Below, piece after piece: positions 1-8,203 of a stretch of DNA of 64,000 nucleotides (within the stretch, counting starts at the first letter, position 1; every line of letters starts with the position of its first letter). The stretch spans positions 22,181,095-22,245,094 of the forward strand of contig CANTUZ010000010.1 in the NCBI GenBank assembly GCA_947846985.1, in the 5' to 3' direction. The position numbers were made by a program, and so were the translations under genes. The DNA comes from Fratercula arctica. Taxonomy: Eukaryota; Chordata; Aves; Charadriiformes; Alcidae. Under the pieces are notes generated by a model. The model made no database searches and was not told where the DNA came from. It saw only the letters and a list, made by a program, of their open reading frames with translations.

Positions 1-600
1 TAACAGCTGATGTTAAAGAGGAATGACTCTTCCTGCCACTCTTTTTAATTAGGCGCCGAACTTGGGCTTTCGCGGCTCCCAGCCAGGGGAAGGGAAGGAG
101 CGAGCCCCCCCTCTGCGAAGGAGACAGGCGGAGAGAGAACTGAAATAGCCCGGTTTCCCGGCTTTCCCAGAAAGAGGGGAGGGCGGAAGAAAGTTTCCCC
201 ACCAACTTACGACCAGTTTCTCCTGAAGCCCTGCAGACCCCCGCCTTCCCACCCCCCCCACCCCCCCCGATTCAAGCACTGCTTGGCAAGTAGGACCCCC
301 CGCGCCCGGCCGGGCAAGCCCCATCCCTCACCTGCGGCTCTCGCACCGGGCGGAGGGGCCGCGCCAGTCCTTTGTTGGTGCGTTTCCAGCCTTTGTTTAG
401 CGGTGGAAACGAGCCTGCCTTCCCCGACCCAGCTCCCGGCGCATCCCCCCGGACCGGAGAGTCGTCCGTGGCGGAGGGAAGCGGGGACAGAGACAGGGCT
501 CGCAACGGGGCTTGGGAAACGCCGCCAGAAACGCGAGCGGGGCAACTTTCTTTGGGGAGGTTGGATTTGTGTGTGTATAGAAATTGTCCGGGCTCAGCTT
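1..600. other. Upstream flank, GC-rich, no gene seen
   Basis: The sequence is GC-rich with many intact CpGs and short C runs (about 250-270). A block near 1-75, including a TTTTTAATTAGG element, has the mixed composition of regulatory DNA. Open frames here have biased Pro/Gly/Arg content and no family resemblance, so none is called as a gene. Confidence 0.5.
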
Positions 601-812
601 GGATGGGAAGGAAAAGAAGACGGGAAGGGGAGAGGGAAAGAAGAGAAAGGTGGAGAAAGAGGGAGAGAGAGAGAAAGAAAGAGAGAGAAAGAAAAGAGAG
701 AAAGAAAAGAGGGAGAAGAGAGGAGATGGAAAGAAAGAGGGAAAGGAATAGGGAAAGGGGAAGAGCGGAGGGAGAGAGGAGAGAAAGAAGGAAAGAAAGA
801 AGAAATAAAGTC
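601..812 (+). repeat. Homopurine tract (GGAAA/GAGAAA-rich)
   Basis: About 210 bases of nearly uninterrupted purine on the plus strand are built from GGAAA, GAGA and GAAAG units without one fixed period. It can form triplex or other non-B structure. The Arg/Glu/Lys-rich frames crossing it are artefacts. Confidence 0.85.
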
Positions 813-899
813 TCGAGGCATATCTATCACTTTCTAATGCATGTGCGGAGAAGTCTGCTCCCAACTTCCCCCGCCGGCCCTGCGGAGGGAGCAGAGCGC

Positions 900-1290
900 A
901 GCGGCCGCCCCTCTCCCCGGCAGGTCTCTTTGTGCGATCATTTTTGGAGATGCGAATCCCAGGCAGTCATTACCACACTTTGGCCCCTCTGACTGCTGGA
1001 ATTACCCTTTCCGGGGACTTTAATGGGCAAGCCATAGGGTTTTTCGCTGATCCGCAGCAGTTTTCGCTCCCTCCCCGTTTTTATGGGTGTATTATAGTTA
1101 GGGGTTATATAAATGTTTTTGCGTGTGATAACTGTAAATCCTAACATTTGCAAATGGCCCGGAGGCAAACTAACCTTGGACGGGCAGAGAGAGGGAGGGA
1201 GGGAGGGTCTCCCATTACTGCTGATTAAAAGGAGACTTTAATAAGCGTCTAATTCACTCATCGGGAGTTTTATGGAGAAATTAGAGGAGG
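900..1290. promoter_or_regulatory. Candidate conserved regulatory block about 6.4 kb upstream of promoter
   Basis: This block changes abruptly from GC-rich to balanced composition and is dense in homeodomain-type cores (ATTA/TAAT, TTTAAT, TTTATGG). It includes GGACTTTAATGGGC near 1015, GGGTGTATTATAG near 1086 and CTGATTAAAAGGAG near 1220. It has no repeat signature and no protein frame. This looks like a conserved developmental element, but conservation was judged by eye only. Confidence 0.4.
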
Positions 1291-3105
1291 ACAAAAAAAA
1301 AGACATCTCTAGCGTGGGGGGAGGAGGCAGCAGAGGGGGCTCCCATGCCTCTACCCCAGCAACAGCCCAGGGCAAAGGGAAGAGGCAGCTGTGCCTCGCC
1401 AGTGCCACGGCCTCCATCACGCCAGGAGGGTTCACATCTGGGCCAGCTCCTTTGGGTCAGAGGAGCAGCACGGACCACCCCCCCCTCTGCCTTCACCCCC
1501 CACCCCCTCTCCGCCGCTCCGGGGTTAAGAAATGAGCAGGCAGAGCAGCGGAGGGGCTCCGGTACCGGGGGACAGACAAAAGGAAAGAAATGTGTCAGGG
1601 GTTTTGTGGGGAGGGGGAGATGCCGGCTGACGGAGGCCGCCTCGCTGGGAGCCAGGTCCGGGGACCCCGCTTGCAGCGAAGGCTCCCCCAGCCGGGGACC
1701 GGTGCGGGGCTCAGGGGCAGGGGATGGACCAAGGCCCAAGGCCGGCGCCGGGAGCCGTGTGCCCGCTCCCTGCCTACCTGCTTTGGGAGGGAGGGGGCAG
1801 GCTCGGGCGGTCTGCGCCGAGGCTGTCCCCATCCCCATATGTCTGTGGCCCGGGAGGCTTGGAGACTCGCCCCAGCTCCGGCCGGCCCGGTGTGCTAAGA
1901 GGCGGCTTTGTTGCAGAAGTGTCTCTTCACATTGTTGGCTTCCCCCCCCCCCCCCCCCCTTCTTTCTTTCTTTTCCTTTTTTTTTTTTTTTTTTTTTTTT
2001 TGCCCCCTCAATGAGGCTGTAAAAGGTCTCCGGCTTGTCTCGTTTTTGTGGCAAACGCTCTCTTGTAAAGAGGAGAGGTTAAAGTGTCGGTGACTGAATA
2101 AAGAGCAGCACACGTGGGCTATTACCATTCAGGGCAAACAAATGCAGAGAAGGGAAAAGCCAGCAGCAGGCAGGGCGCGGGGGGAGCGCGGCCCCCCCGG
2201 CGCACACACACGCACCCGCCCCGCTGGCAGGGCCCGTCCGCCGGCCTCCTCCCGGCCCCGGCGTCCCCCAGACATGCAACCCACCCATGGCTCACAAAAG
2301 AGCGAGAGAAAGAGAGAGGGGGAGACATGAGGGGGTCTTAGATGGGAAAAAAAAAGAAAGTAGCTTTAGGGGAAATGTGCTGTGGAGTGTGAAATTGCAG
2401 CCCGTGGTGCTCCATATTGTACCAGAAGCTCTCCAAAAACTCATCCTCCAACGTGACCAGAGGTGCTTAGAGGGGGAGAGAGTGAGGGAGAGGGGGAGAG
2501 GGGCTCGGAGACACAGGGGGAGGGGAAGGATGGAAAGATGGGGGTCCTTTATTCTTTTCGCGCTCTCTTTCTTATTAATTGTTCGTTTTAAACCTAACTT
2601 TGTGTTTATTTGTTAAACTCGGCCACCAAGAGCAATCTCGGGTCTTCCGAGCAGAGCGGCTTGGGGGGGGGGGGGGGGGGGAAGAGGGGGCGGCAGAGCC
2701 CTGTCTGCCTTCCCTCACCCTGCCCGGCCCTGCCCGGCCCGGGGAGAATCTTCCAGGCAGCTTTGATCCGGCTCACACATCTCCACGCTGCTGCCCGGCA
2801 CCACGGCCTTTCCCCATCGCCCTCTCCGCCCCCTCTTCCCCCCGGGGAAGATCAGACCCCCAGCACCCCTACAGCGAAGGTGTGATCCCTGGTCTAGACA
2901 CCCCTTTCCCATGGCTGGGGAGAAGCAGCGGGATGTCTGCTCAGGCCAGAAATCATTCTGTCTGCAGACAAAGCACCCCAAAAGTTGCCCAGGAAGATGT
3001 TCTCAAAGCGCTCCCTTCCTTGAAGACCCCTCTCACACTCACACACACGCTGACTTAAACGCTCACATCCCCGGGCTTTTTTTTTTTTTTTTTTTTTTTC
3101 TATCG
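1291..3105. other. Upstream flank, CpG-rich with homopolymer runs, no gene seen
   Basis: This is GC-rich flank with frequent CpG. It holds a C run at 1942-1959 followed by a T-rich run ending at 2001, a purine stretch near 2300-2550, a run of 19 G at 2663-2681 and a T run at 3079-3099. Segments near 2360-2470 have balanced composition and may be regulatory. No frame resembles a known protein. Confidence 0.5.
2663..2681 (+). repeat. Poly-G run (19 G)
   Basis: An uninterrupted run of about 19 G can form a G-quadruplex. It is also prone to length error in sequencing. Confidence 0.9.
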
Positions 3106-3260
3106 TTTCACAGCCAGGGATTTCGCCACCGACTTTCCCACGCGAGATTAAATTAGTTGTGGCAGGTCAGAAAAATACATATAGATGGTCAACGCTGATT
3201 TATCCTGTAAATTCGTAAAAATGATGCTGGGGAGTATTAAGGGCAGAGCTAAACCACCTC
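3106..3260. promoter_or_regulatory. Candidate conserved regulatory block
   Basis: About 150 bp of balanced composition following a T run contain GAGATTAAATTAGTTG near 3143, a GATTTATCC core near 3197 and TTCGTAAAAATGATGC near 3212. It is embedded between GC-rich segments and has no coding potential. The call rests on composition and homeodomain-like cores only. Confidence 0.35.
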
Positions 3261-3769
3261 CAAACCACCAACACTCAGCTGAAAGCACTCGCACCCTTGG
3301 CAAGGGGAAGAAGCCGGGCGGTGTGTTGAGCTGAGGAGTTAGCAGCATCTCGAGGTGGGATAAATGCAAAACTTCTGCCCCCGCAGCACGCCGTCCCGCC
3401 AGCCACAGCTCGCGTTTAACTGGTTCCCAGGGTAGTCAGCGACAGACAACCCGTAAAAAACTGGGAGCCAACGCGGGCGCAAGTCCTGGCTCTGGAGACA
3501 ACGAGGATGGCAGACACAAGAGTTTTGCTCCAGGCCTGACTCCTCCGAAGGGTTGGCCCCTCCGCCCGGCCCCCATTGTTCCCGGGCCGAGCGCCCTTCC
3601 CCGGCGGGCGGCGGAGGAGAGGAGGCAACGGCTGAGAGCAGCGGTTGTTTAACCCGCTTCCCAGGGACAAGGCGAGCCCGGCAAGTTGGCGAAGCCAGGG
3701 CAGCACGGGAGAAATAAAAACACTCGGGAAGGAAGCTGACAGGGCCCTCGCGGTTATGTGTATTGGGGC
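3261..3769. other. Upstream flank, CpG-rich, no gene seen
   Basis: This is GC-rich unique sequence with many CpGs. Reading frames cross it on both strands but resemble no protein family. Nothing further is supported. Confidence 0.4.
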
Positions 3770-3905
3770 CGAGGGTGGGAAATGGGATCAATGGAGAAGA
3801 TTTCGGCTTGATCAGCTGGAGAAAGCCGGCTAATGAAGCAGATCGAAAGATAGCTATCGCCGCAACTCCCCCCAAAAGTTTATTTTTCTTTAAATTTCCG
3901 CAGAG
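3770..3905. promoter_or_regulatory. Candidate conserved regulatory block about 3.7 kb upstream of promoter
   Basis: A compact block contains GGCTTGATCAGCTGG at about 3806, CCGGCTAATGAAGCAGATCG at about 3827 and a GATAGCTATC palindrome near 3849. It lies about 3.6-3.7 kb upstream of the inferred start. In mouse, midbrain-hindbrain enhancers of Pax2 have been placed a few kb upstream, so equivalence is possible but untested. Confidence 0.4.
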
Positions 3906-4017
3906 AGGCGGGCGCCTCTTTTGAAGTGTAAATGTTTGCAGCTTGGGGGGGGGGGTTGGTTAGTGAAGAAGAGGGAGATCCTCAGATCCTCTTTGAGAAA
4001 CAGGAATAAAAGAATGG

Positions 4018-4203
4018 GGGGGAGAAAAAGAAAAAGAAAAGAAAGGAAAAGAAAGGAAAAAGAAAAGAGAGAAAAAGAGAGAAAAAGAAGAGAAGAGAAG
4101 AGAAAAGAAAAGAAAAGAAAAGAAAAGAAAAGAAAAGAAAAGAAAAGAAAAGAAAAGAAAAGAAAAAAAGAAAAGAAAAAAAAGAAAAGAAAAGAAAAGA
4201 GGA
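4018..4203 (+). repeat. (AAAAG)n microsatellite
   Basis: About 185 bases of A/G have a core of near-perfect AAAAG units from about 4101 to 4166 (about 13 copies). The flanks are degenerate. It is the inverse complement of the CTTTT tract that starts near 4499. Lys/Glu/Arg-rich frames over it are artefacts. Confidence 0.95.
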
Positions 4204-4498
4204 AAATTATATACTGTAATAGAAGCACCCGGGGCTGGTGAAGTGGGAATAGGTTGAGGAGATGCGTGCATAGCCGTGGGAGTGAGGGGAGGTCCGTGGT
4301 CTCGGTCCCGCGGGGCACACGGCCGTGCCCGGGGCCGCGGGGACAGGCCGGTATTTTTTATCTGGTCAGACACAAATTGTTTGGTGGATTTAAATGTTGA
4401 CAAAGCAATTCTTCCAGGAAGTGTGGTGTGGGAAGGGGCACCAGGTGATATTGTGGTATGTGTGGTGGGGGAAGGGGGCAGCGAGCAGGGAGCTTTTT
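4204..4498. other. Unique spacer between inverted microsatellites
   Basis: About 295 bases of ordinary unique sequence separate the AAAAG and CTTTT tracts. The left part is GC-rich with CpGs. No gene is seen. Confidence 0.5.
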
Positions 4499-4506
4499 CT
4501 CTTTTC

Positions 4507-4537
<31 letters not shown>

Positions 4538-4606
4538 CTTTTCTTTTCTTTTCTTTTCTTTTCTTTTCTTTTCTTTTCTTTTCTTTTCTTTTTTCTTTTC
4601 TTCTCT
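4499..4606 (+). repeat. (CTTTT)n microsatellite
   Basis: About 105 bases consist mostly of perfect CTTTT units between about 4518 and 4590. The tract is the reverse complement of the AAAAG tract at 4018-4203, forming an inverted repeat with arms of roughly 65-75 bases. Confidence 0.95.
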
Positions 4607-4775
4607 ACTTTTTTCTCTTCTCTTCTCTTCTCTTCTCTTCTCTTCTCTTTTTTTCTCTTCTCTTCTCTTCTCTTCTCTTCTCTTCTCTTCTCTTCTCTTC
4701 TCTTCTCTTCTCTTCTCTTCTCTTCTCTTCTCTTCTCTTCTCTTCTCTTCTCTTCTCTTCTCTTCTCTTCTCTCT
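4607..4775 (+). repeat. (CTTCT)n microsatellite
   Basis: A pyrimidine pentamer repeat begins after a short interruption. A T-rich break lies near 4648-4654 and then about 23 near-perfect units run from about 4655 to 4771. It is a different unit from the adjacent CTTTT array, so the two form a compound microsatellite. Confidence 0.95.
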
Positions 4776-6180
4776 CCTCTCCCCTTTCTCCTTTCCTTTC
4801 CCTTTCCGAGAAAGCGGTCTTGTTTTACCAGGCTCGGGGCTCCCCCGTTTACACAGGTTACCTCCATGCCGTAGGACTGAATCGTCGTTTCGCAGAGCAC
4901 TCACGTTGAGCATTTCTCCAGTCTCTTATTCCTGCCTTTCTCATTACTGAGACAGGGAAACAGCAATAGGGAGTGAAGAAAGTACGTCAAAATACATTCT
5001 CAGGAGGAGATTTGGGGTCCGCCGGCTCCCCCCGCCCCGGCCCACGACCAAGCTGTTCTTTCCTCACCGTACAATCAACAGTTATGAAGGCCCAGAGCAT
5101 CTCTGAGAGAGACAAAATGAACTCCCCAAGTGTTAATGACTGCACAGGGCGGGAGGCGATGAGGAAGTTCCCGGAAAGCAGAGGCCCTGGGGATGGGGCG
5201 GTTAGGCGAGGCAGATACAGCTCCGGAGAATGTACCCTTCCACCCGGCATTGCTGGGGGCTCCCACCCTCACCACCCAGCCTTCGGCTTGGCTGTCGGCC
5301 CGAGGGGCGAGGGGCGACCGGAGCTGCTTGAGGTGGAAGGGAGGGGGGAGCTGCTGGAAGACGAGAAGCGACCTAGACCGCTCGGCGGAGGGGAGCAATG
5401 AAAGGGCCGTTTGCAGCCGCAGGCAGCGCGGGGGCAGCGGGATGGCGGAAGGGGTTAACGGCAGCGGCGATCGCCGCGCTCCCAGCCCCGCCGCGAACAC
5501 GAGTTGTTGTTTTTTGGGGGACTTGATAACCATCGGGCCCGCCGCCCCGCCGGCAGGTGGGTGTGCGGCCCCAGGGATGGGGATGGCGGCACCCCGGGGA
5601 TACGGATCCGGAGCCCCGGGGATGTGGATGCAGGGGCCCCGGTGCCGGTCCGCGGCCGCCGCCGCCCCTTGCCCGCCGCGCCGCCAAGCCGACCGGAGGG
5701 CGCCATCTAGAGGCCGCGGCGGGTCACGCCGCCACCGCCGCCCAGCACCTGCGCCCGGCCGCCCCCTCCGCCCCTCCGCGGGGGCGGCCCCGCCGCCGGC
5801 CCGGACCCGGCTGCCGGGGGGAGCAGCTGATAAAGGGAGCCCGCGGGTGGGCAAGGGGCGCCGCGGACGTGGGTGGGCGAGCTGCGGTGAGGGGGGCAGC
5901 CCCGGGCCGGCGGCAGTGCTGCCCGCGGAGCGCAGCGGCCGCTCGCAAACTTGGCGTCTGTCGGGAGTTGTCCGCCCCGGGTGGGGCGGAGAAGCGCCTT
6001 CTGCAGCCGGGCGGCAACGAACGACGCTCCCGAGAGTGCACCGGAGAGACCCCGCTCCCGCGGAACACGCACCCTGCGCGGGGGGCTGGCGGGACCGGCA
6101 GTGGGGTTCCGGCTGTGCCCCCCCCGCAGCGCACACCCGGGAGCTGAGCGCTGTCTCGCTTTGCAGTTAATCGTCGGTGA
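4776..6180. other. CpG-island-like upstream region, no gene seen
   Basis: GC content and CpG density rise strongly, especially 5400-6140, where CG dinucleotides are frequent and a NotI-type GCGGCCGC is present. The segment 5080-5160 is less GC-rich. Long Arg/Pro/Gly-rich frames exist on both strands because GC-rich DNA lacks stop codons. None resembles a protein family. It may be an upstream CpG island or alternative promoter of the PAX2 locus. Confidence 0.5.
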
Positions 6181-6183
6181 TGT

Positions 6184-6219
6184 AAAAAAAAAAAAAAAAA
6201 AAAATTTTTTTTTTTTTTT
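6184..6219. repeat. A-run followed directly by T-run (A21 T15)
   Basis: About 21 A followed immediately by 15 T form a perfect self-complementary A/T hairpin and a rigid nucleosome-disfavouring element. Run lengths may be inexact. Confidence 0.9.
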
Positions 6220-6284
6220 CCCCCAAATCATCCTTTTTGCACACAAGGGAAAGAGAGAGGGGAGGGCGGGGGGGGAGAGAAAGA

Positions 6285-6640
6285 TAAAACATCAGCTGAA
6301 GTGCCAAAATGATTTATGAGACAGTGGAAAATATTTCATAAGGATGTCTCAGAGATTCTTTACTTAAACCAGTTAGAAAACAAAGGGGCTGTTTCGTGAC
6401 AGATAAGCAGAGGGATGGGGAAGGATGAAGGAGGAAAAGAAGAGAAGAAGAAAGTACATTTCAGGTGATGATAAACTCACAGACTGAAAATCAAAACTGA
6501 GCTCACAGCAATTTCTACCTTGCCTTTTTACCCCTGGTTATTACCCGAAGAAGGCGTGTTCCCCCTTGCGCTCTGTTGCTCTGCTAGGTCAAAGCCACGT
6601 CTATTTTAGCCGTAGACTTATCCCACTCTAGCATTAAAAA
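6285..6640. promoter_or_regulatory. Candidate conserved regulatory block about 1 kb upstream of promoter
   Basis: Two balanced-composition stretches (about 6285-6420 and 6465-6640) flank a purine run. They contain AAATGATTTATGAGAC near 6307, GGTGATGATAAACTC near 6465 and CCTGGTTATTACCCG near 6533. No repeat or coding signature is visible. They have the look of enhancer DNA set in a GC-rich flank. Confidence 0.4.
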
Positions 6641-6690
6641 AAAAAAAAAAAAAAAAAAGAAAAGAAAAAAGAAAAGAAAAGAAAAAAGGA
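6636..6690 (+). repeat. Poly-A run with AAAAG tail
   Basis: About 23 A (6636-6658) grade into AAAAG-like units to about 6687. There is no SINE body upstream, so this is a simple repeat rather than a retrotransposon tail. Confidence 0.8.
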
Positions 6691-6814
6691 GCAGAGATAT
6701 GTAAAGTGGGAGGTTGGATTTGCTGTTATTTTCCCAAATGTGCGTGAGGGGAAACTTTGCAATGACTGAAATGGGCCTAACCTCCTGGTTTAAAGAGGTG
6801 CAAGAAGCTCTTTA

Positions 6815-7040
6815 TCGCTCTTTCTCTCTTTTTCTTTCTCTTTCTCTTTTTTCTCTTTCTTTTGCTCTCTCTCTTTCTCTCTCCCTCTCGGTCTCTCTAG
6901 CTTCTATTTATTTTTCTTTTCTTTTTTATGTCCTTCTCTCTCGATCTCTCTGTCCTCTCTCTGTCTCTCCTCTTTTCCCTTTCCTTTCTCTCCCTCCCTC
7001 ACCTTTCTTTCTCTCCCCGTCCATCTCCCGCTCTCCAAGC
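6815..7040 (+). repeat. Pyrimidine-rich tract (CTTT/CTCT)
   Basis: About 220 bases of C/T-rich sequence with short CTTT, CTCT and TCTCTCC runs and occasional interruptions lie about 400 bp upstream of the inferred start. The Ser/Leu/Phe-rich frame over it is an artefact. Confidence 0.85.
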
Positions 7041-7384
7041 CGCACACCGCGGAAGCCTTGATGTGTATCGGATCCCCCCCCTCCCGTTACACCCCGAGTA
7101 AAGTCTCCGGTGAAAAAGAGCGGGGCGTGAGAAGGGAGATGAAACTACCACGCCGCGTGTGCGTGCGTGTGTTAAATACGGGAGTTACAGATCCAGAGCC
7201 GCAAGTGACAACAAAGCGGGGCTCGGGTCCCTTCCCGCCGGCCGGCCCGGGGCGCCGCCGCCCCGCACACGCGTGGCCCGGGGCGCTGGGAGCGCGGGGC
7301 CGGGGCTCCCCCGCCGCCGGGTCCCGCAGGCGGCGGCCCCCCCCGCGCCGAGCGCCGCCGGCCCGGCCCTCCTCTCTCCTCTCC
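7041..7384. other. CpG-rich proximal flank of PAX2
   Basis: Very GC-rich sequence with dense CpG and GC-box-like GGGGCG/CCGCCC strings is continuous with the promoter segment. It may contain additional start sites. No gene is seen. Confidence 0.5.
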
Positions 7385-7703
7385 CCTCTCCCCTCTCCTC
7401 TCCTCTCCTGGCCGCGCTCGGCTCGGCGCGCTGGCGAATCAGAGAGTGTCGGAATCTATTGCCTTTGTCTGACAAGTCATCCATCTCCGGGGAGGCGGGC
7501 GGGGGGCTGAGGGCGCTGCGGCTTTTAGAGAGACACACACCGGGAGCGGAGGCTCCAGTCTCCGGCCCCGGCTCTTCGCAAGCACTTCCCACCTCGGGCG
7601 AAAGTCCGCCGGGCGCCGGATCCGCCGCCCGGCCGAGAGGAGGGGGCGCGCCCGCCCGCCGCTCGCAGCTTTCCCGGGGATTGCTACTCCGCTTTGAACT
7701 TAA

Positions 7704-7712
7704 ATGAACTAG
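7704..7712 (+). other. Minimal upstream ORF in PAX2 leader (ATG AAC TAG)
   Basis: An ATG at 7704 is followed after one codon by TAG, giving Met-Asn-stop. It lies in the inferred 5' UTR, about 450 nt upstream of the PAX2 start codon. Such minimal uORFs can slow reinitiation. Function is not shown by sequence alone. Confidence 0.45.
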
Positions 7713-7824
7713 CCCCGGACCGCGGGAGGAGGAGGAGGAGGAGGGAGAGCCGCGTCCTCCTGCGCCTTCTGCCGCCCGGCCGCCGGCCGCACCTTGCTCC
7801 GGCACCCCCTCCCCGCCGCCGGGG

Positions 7825-7833
7825 ATGCTCTGA
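7825..7833 (+). other. Minimal upstream ORF in PAX2 leader (ATG CTC TGA)
   Basis: An ATG at 7825 with G at -3 is followed after one codon by TGA (Met-Leu-stop). It lies 336 nt upstream of the PAX2 ATG, inside the inferred leader. It is the second of three short uORFs. Confidence 0.45.
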
Positions 7834-7845
7834 GCCCTCCCAGCC

Positions 7846-7902
7846 ATGACACCCACTTGCCCCCCGGCGCCGCCAGCCCCTCGCTCCCACGGACTCTGCT
7901 GA
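7846..7902 (+). other. Upstream ORF of 18 codons in PAX2 leader
   Basis: An ATG at 7846 opens an 18-residue Pro/Ala-rich frame ending in TGA at 7900-7902, well before the main start. Its context is GCC immediately before the ATG, with G at -3. Nothing suggests a functional peptide. If real, its role would be translational control of PAX2. Confidence 0.45.
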
Positions 7903-8160
7903 CTCCGCCGGCCCCGCCGCCCCGGCCCCCCAGAGCCGGCGCAGCCCTCCCGCCCCCCGGAAAGTACTTCGCTCCCCGCTCCGCCGGGCAGGGGGGCCAG
8001 CGCACCCCGCCGCTCCCCTCCTCTCCTCCCCTTGTGTGTTTTTTTGTTTTGGTTTGGTTTGGTTTTTTTTTTTATTTTTTTTCTCCCCTAAGTCTTGAAG
8101 TTGAGTTTTAGAGGCGACACGGCGGCTTCAGCCGATTTCTTCCCCTTCCTTTGCCTCCCC

Positions 8161-8203
8161 ATGGATATGCACTGCAAGGCAGACCCCTTCTCAGCAATGC
8201 ACC
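8161..8203 (+). CDS. PAX2: PAX2 coding exon 1 (N-terminal leader)
   Basis: This segment encodes residues 1-14 (MDMHCKADPFSAMH) and the first base of the Pro-15 codon. The donor CACC|GTGAGT follows at 8204. The leader MDMHCKADPF is typical of PAX2. The start was chosen because an in-frame TAA lies at 8089-8091 with no in-frame ATG between it and 8161. The Kozak context is mixed, with C at -3 and G at +4. The first base of codon 15 pairs with CA at the start of exon 2 to restore Pro. The leader precedes the paired domain and has no DNA-binding function of its own. If intron 1 were retained the frame would stay open to 8730, but that extension is GC-rich low-complexity sequence and the donor is strong. 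Confidence 0.95.

Larger units (their letters stand above)
7385..8160 (+). promoter_or_regulatory. PAX2: Probable PAX2 promoter and 5' untranslated region
   Basis: This GC-rich stretch lies directly upstream of the start codon with no intron signal needed. A block at about 7431-7490 (GGAATCTATTGCCTTTGTCT near 7451) resembles the conserved beginning of the vertebrate PAX2 5' UTR as I remember it, so the main start site is probably near 7400-7480. No convincing TATA box was seen, and CT-rich repeats at 7370-7410 immediately precede the block. The leader contains a GGA-repeat run at 7726-7745, T-rich sequence at 8038-8092 and an in-frame stop at 8089-8091. Three short upstream ORFs are listed separately. 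The start site is an inference. The 5' UTR would be about 700 nt. Confidence 0.6.

Noticed and set aside
601..830. Long Arg/Lys/Glu-rich open frames near 283-992
   Set aside because: They exist only because a homopurine tract lacks stop codons. They have no family resemblance, splice context or conserved domain.
3921..4950. Lys/Glu-rich and Phe/Ser/Leu-rich open frames over the microsatellites
   Set aside because: These are translations of AAAAG, CTTTT and CTTCT repeats in several frames on both strands, not genes.
5075..6246. Long Arg/Pro/Ala-rich frames on both strands (up to 353 codons)
   Set aside because: CpG-island sequence is stop-poor. Overlapping frames on both strands with no known motif indicate composition bias.
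6184..6690. Poly-A runs as retrotransposon tails
   Set aside because: No SINE or LINE body precedes the runs at 6184 or 6636 and no target-site duplication was noticed.
8095..8160. In-frame upstream extension of PAX2 from TTG at 8095
   Set aside because: TTG is not a usual vertebrate start, there is no ATG, and PAX2 proteins start at MDMHC.
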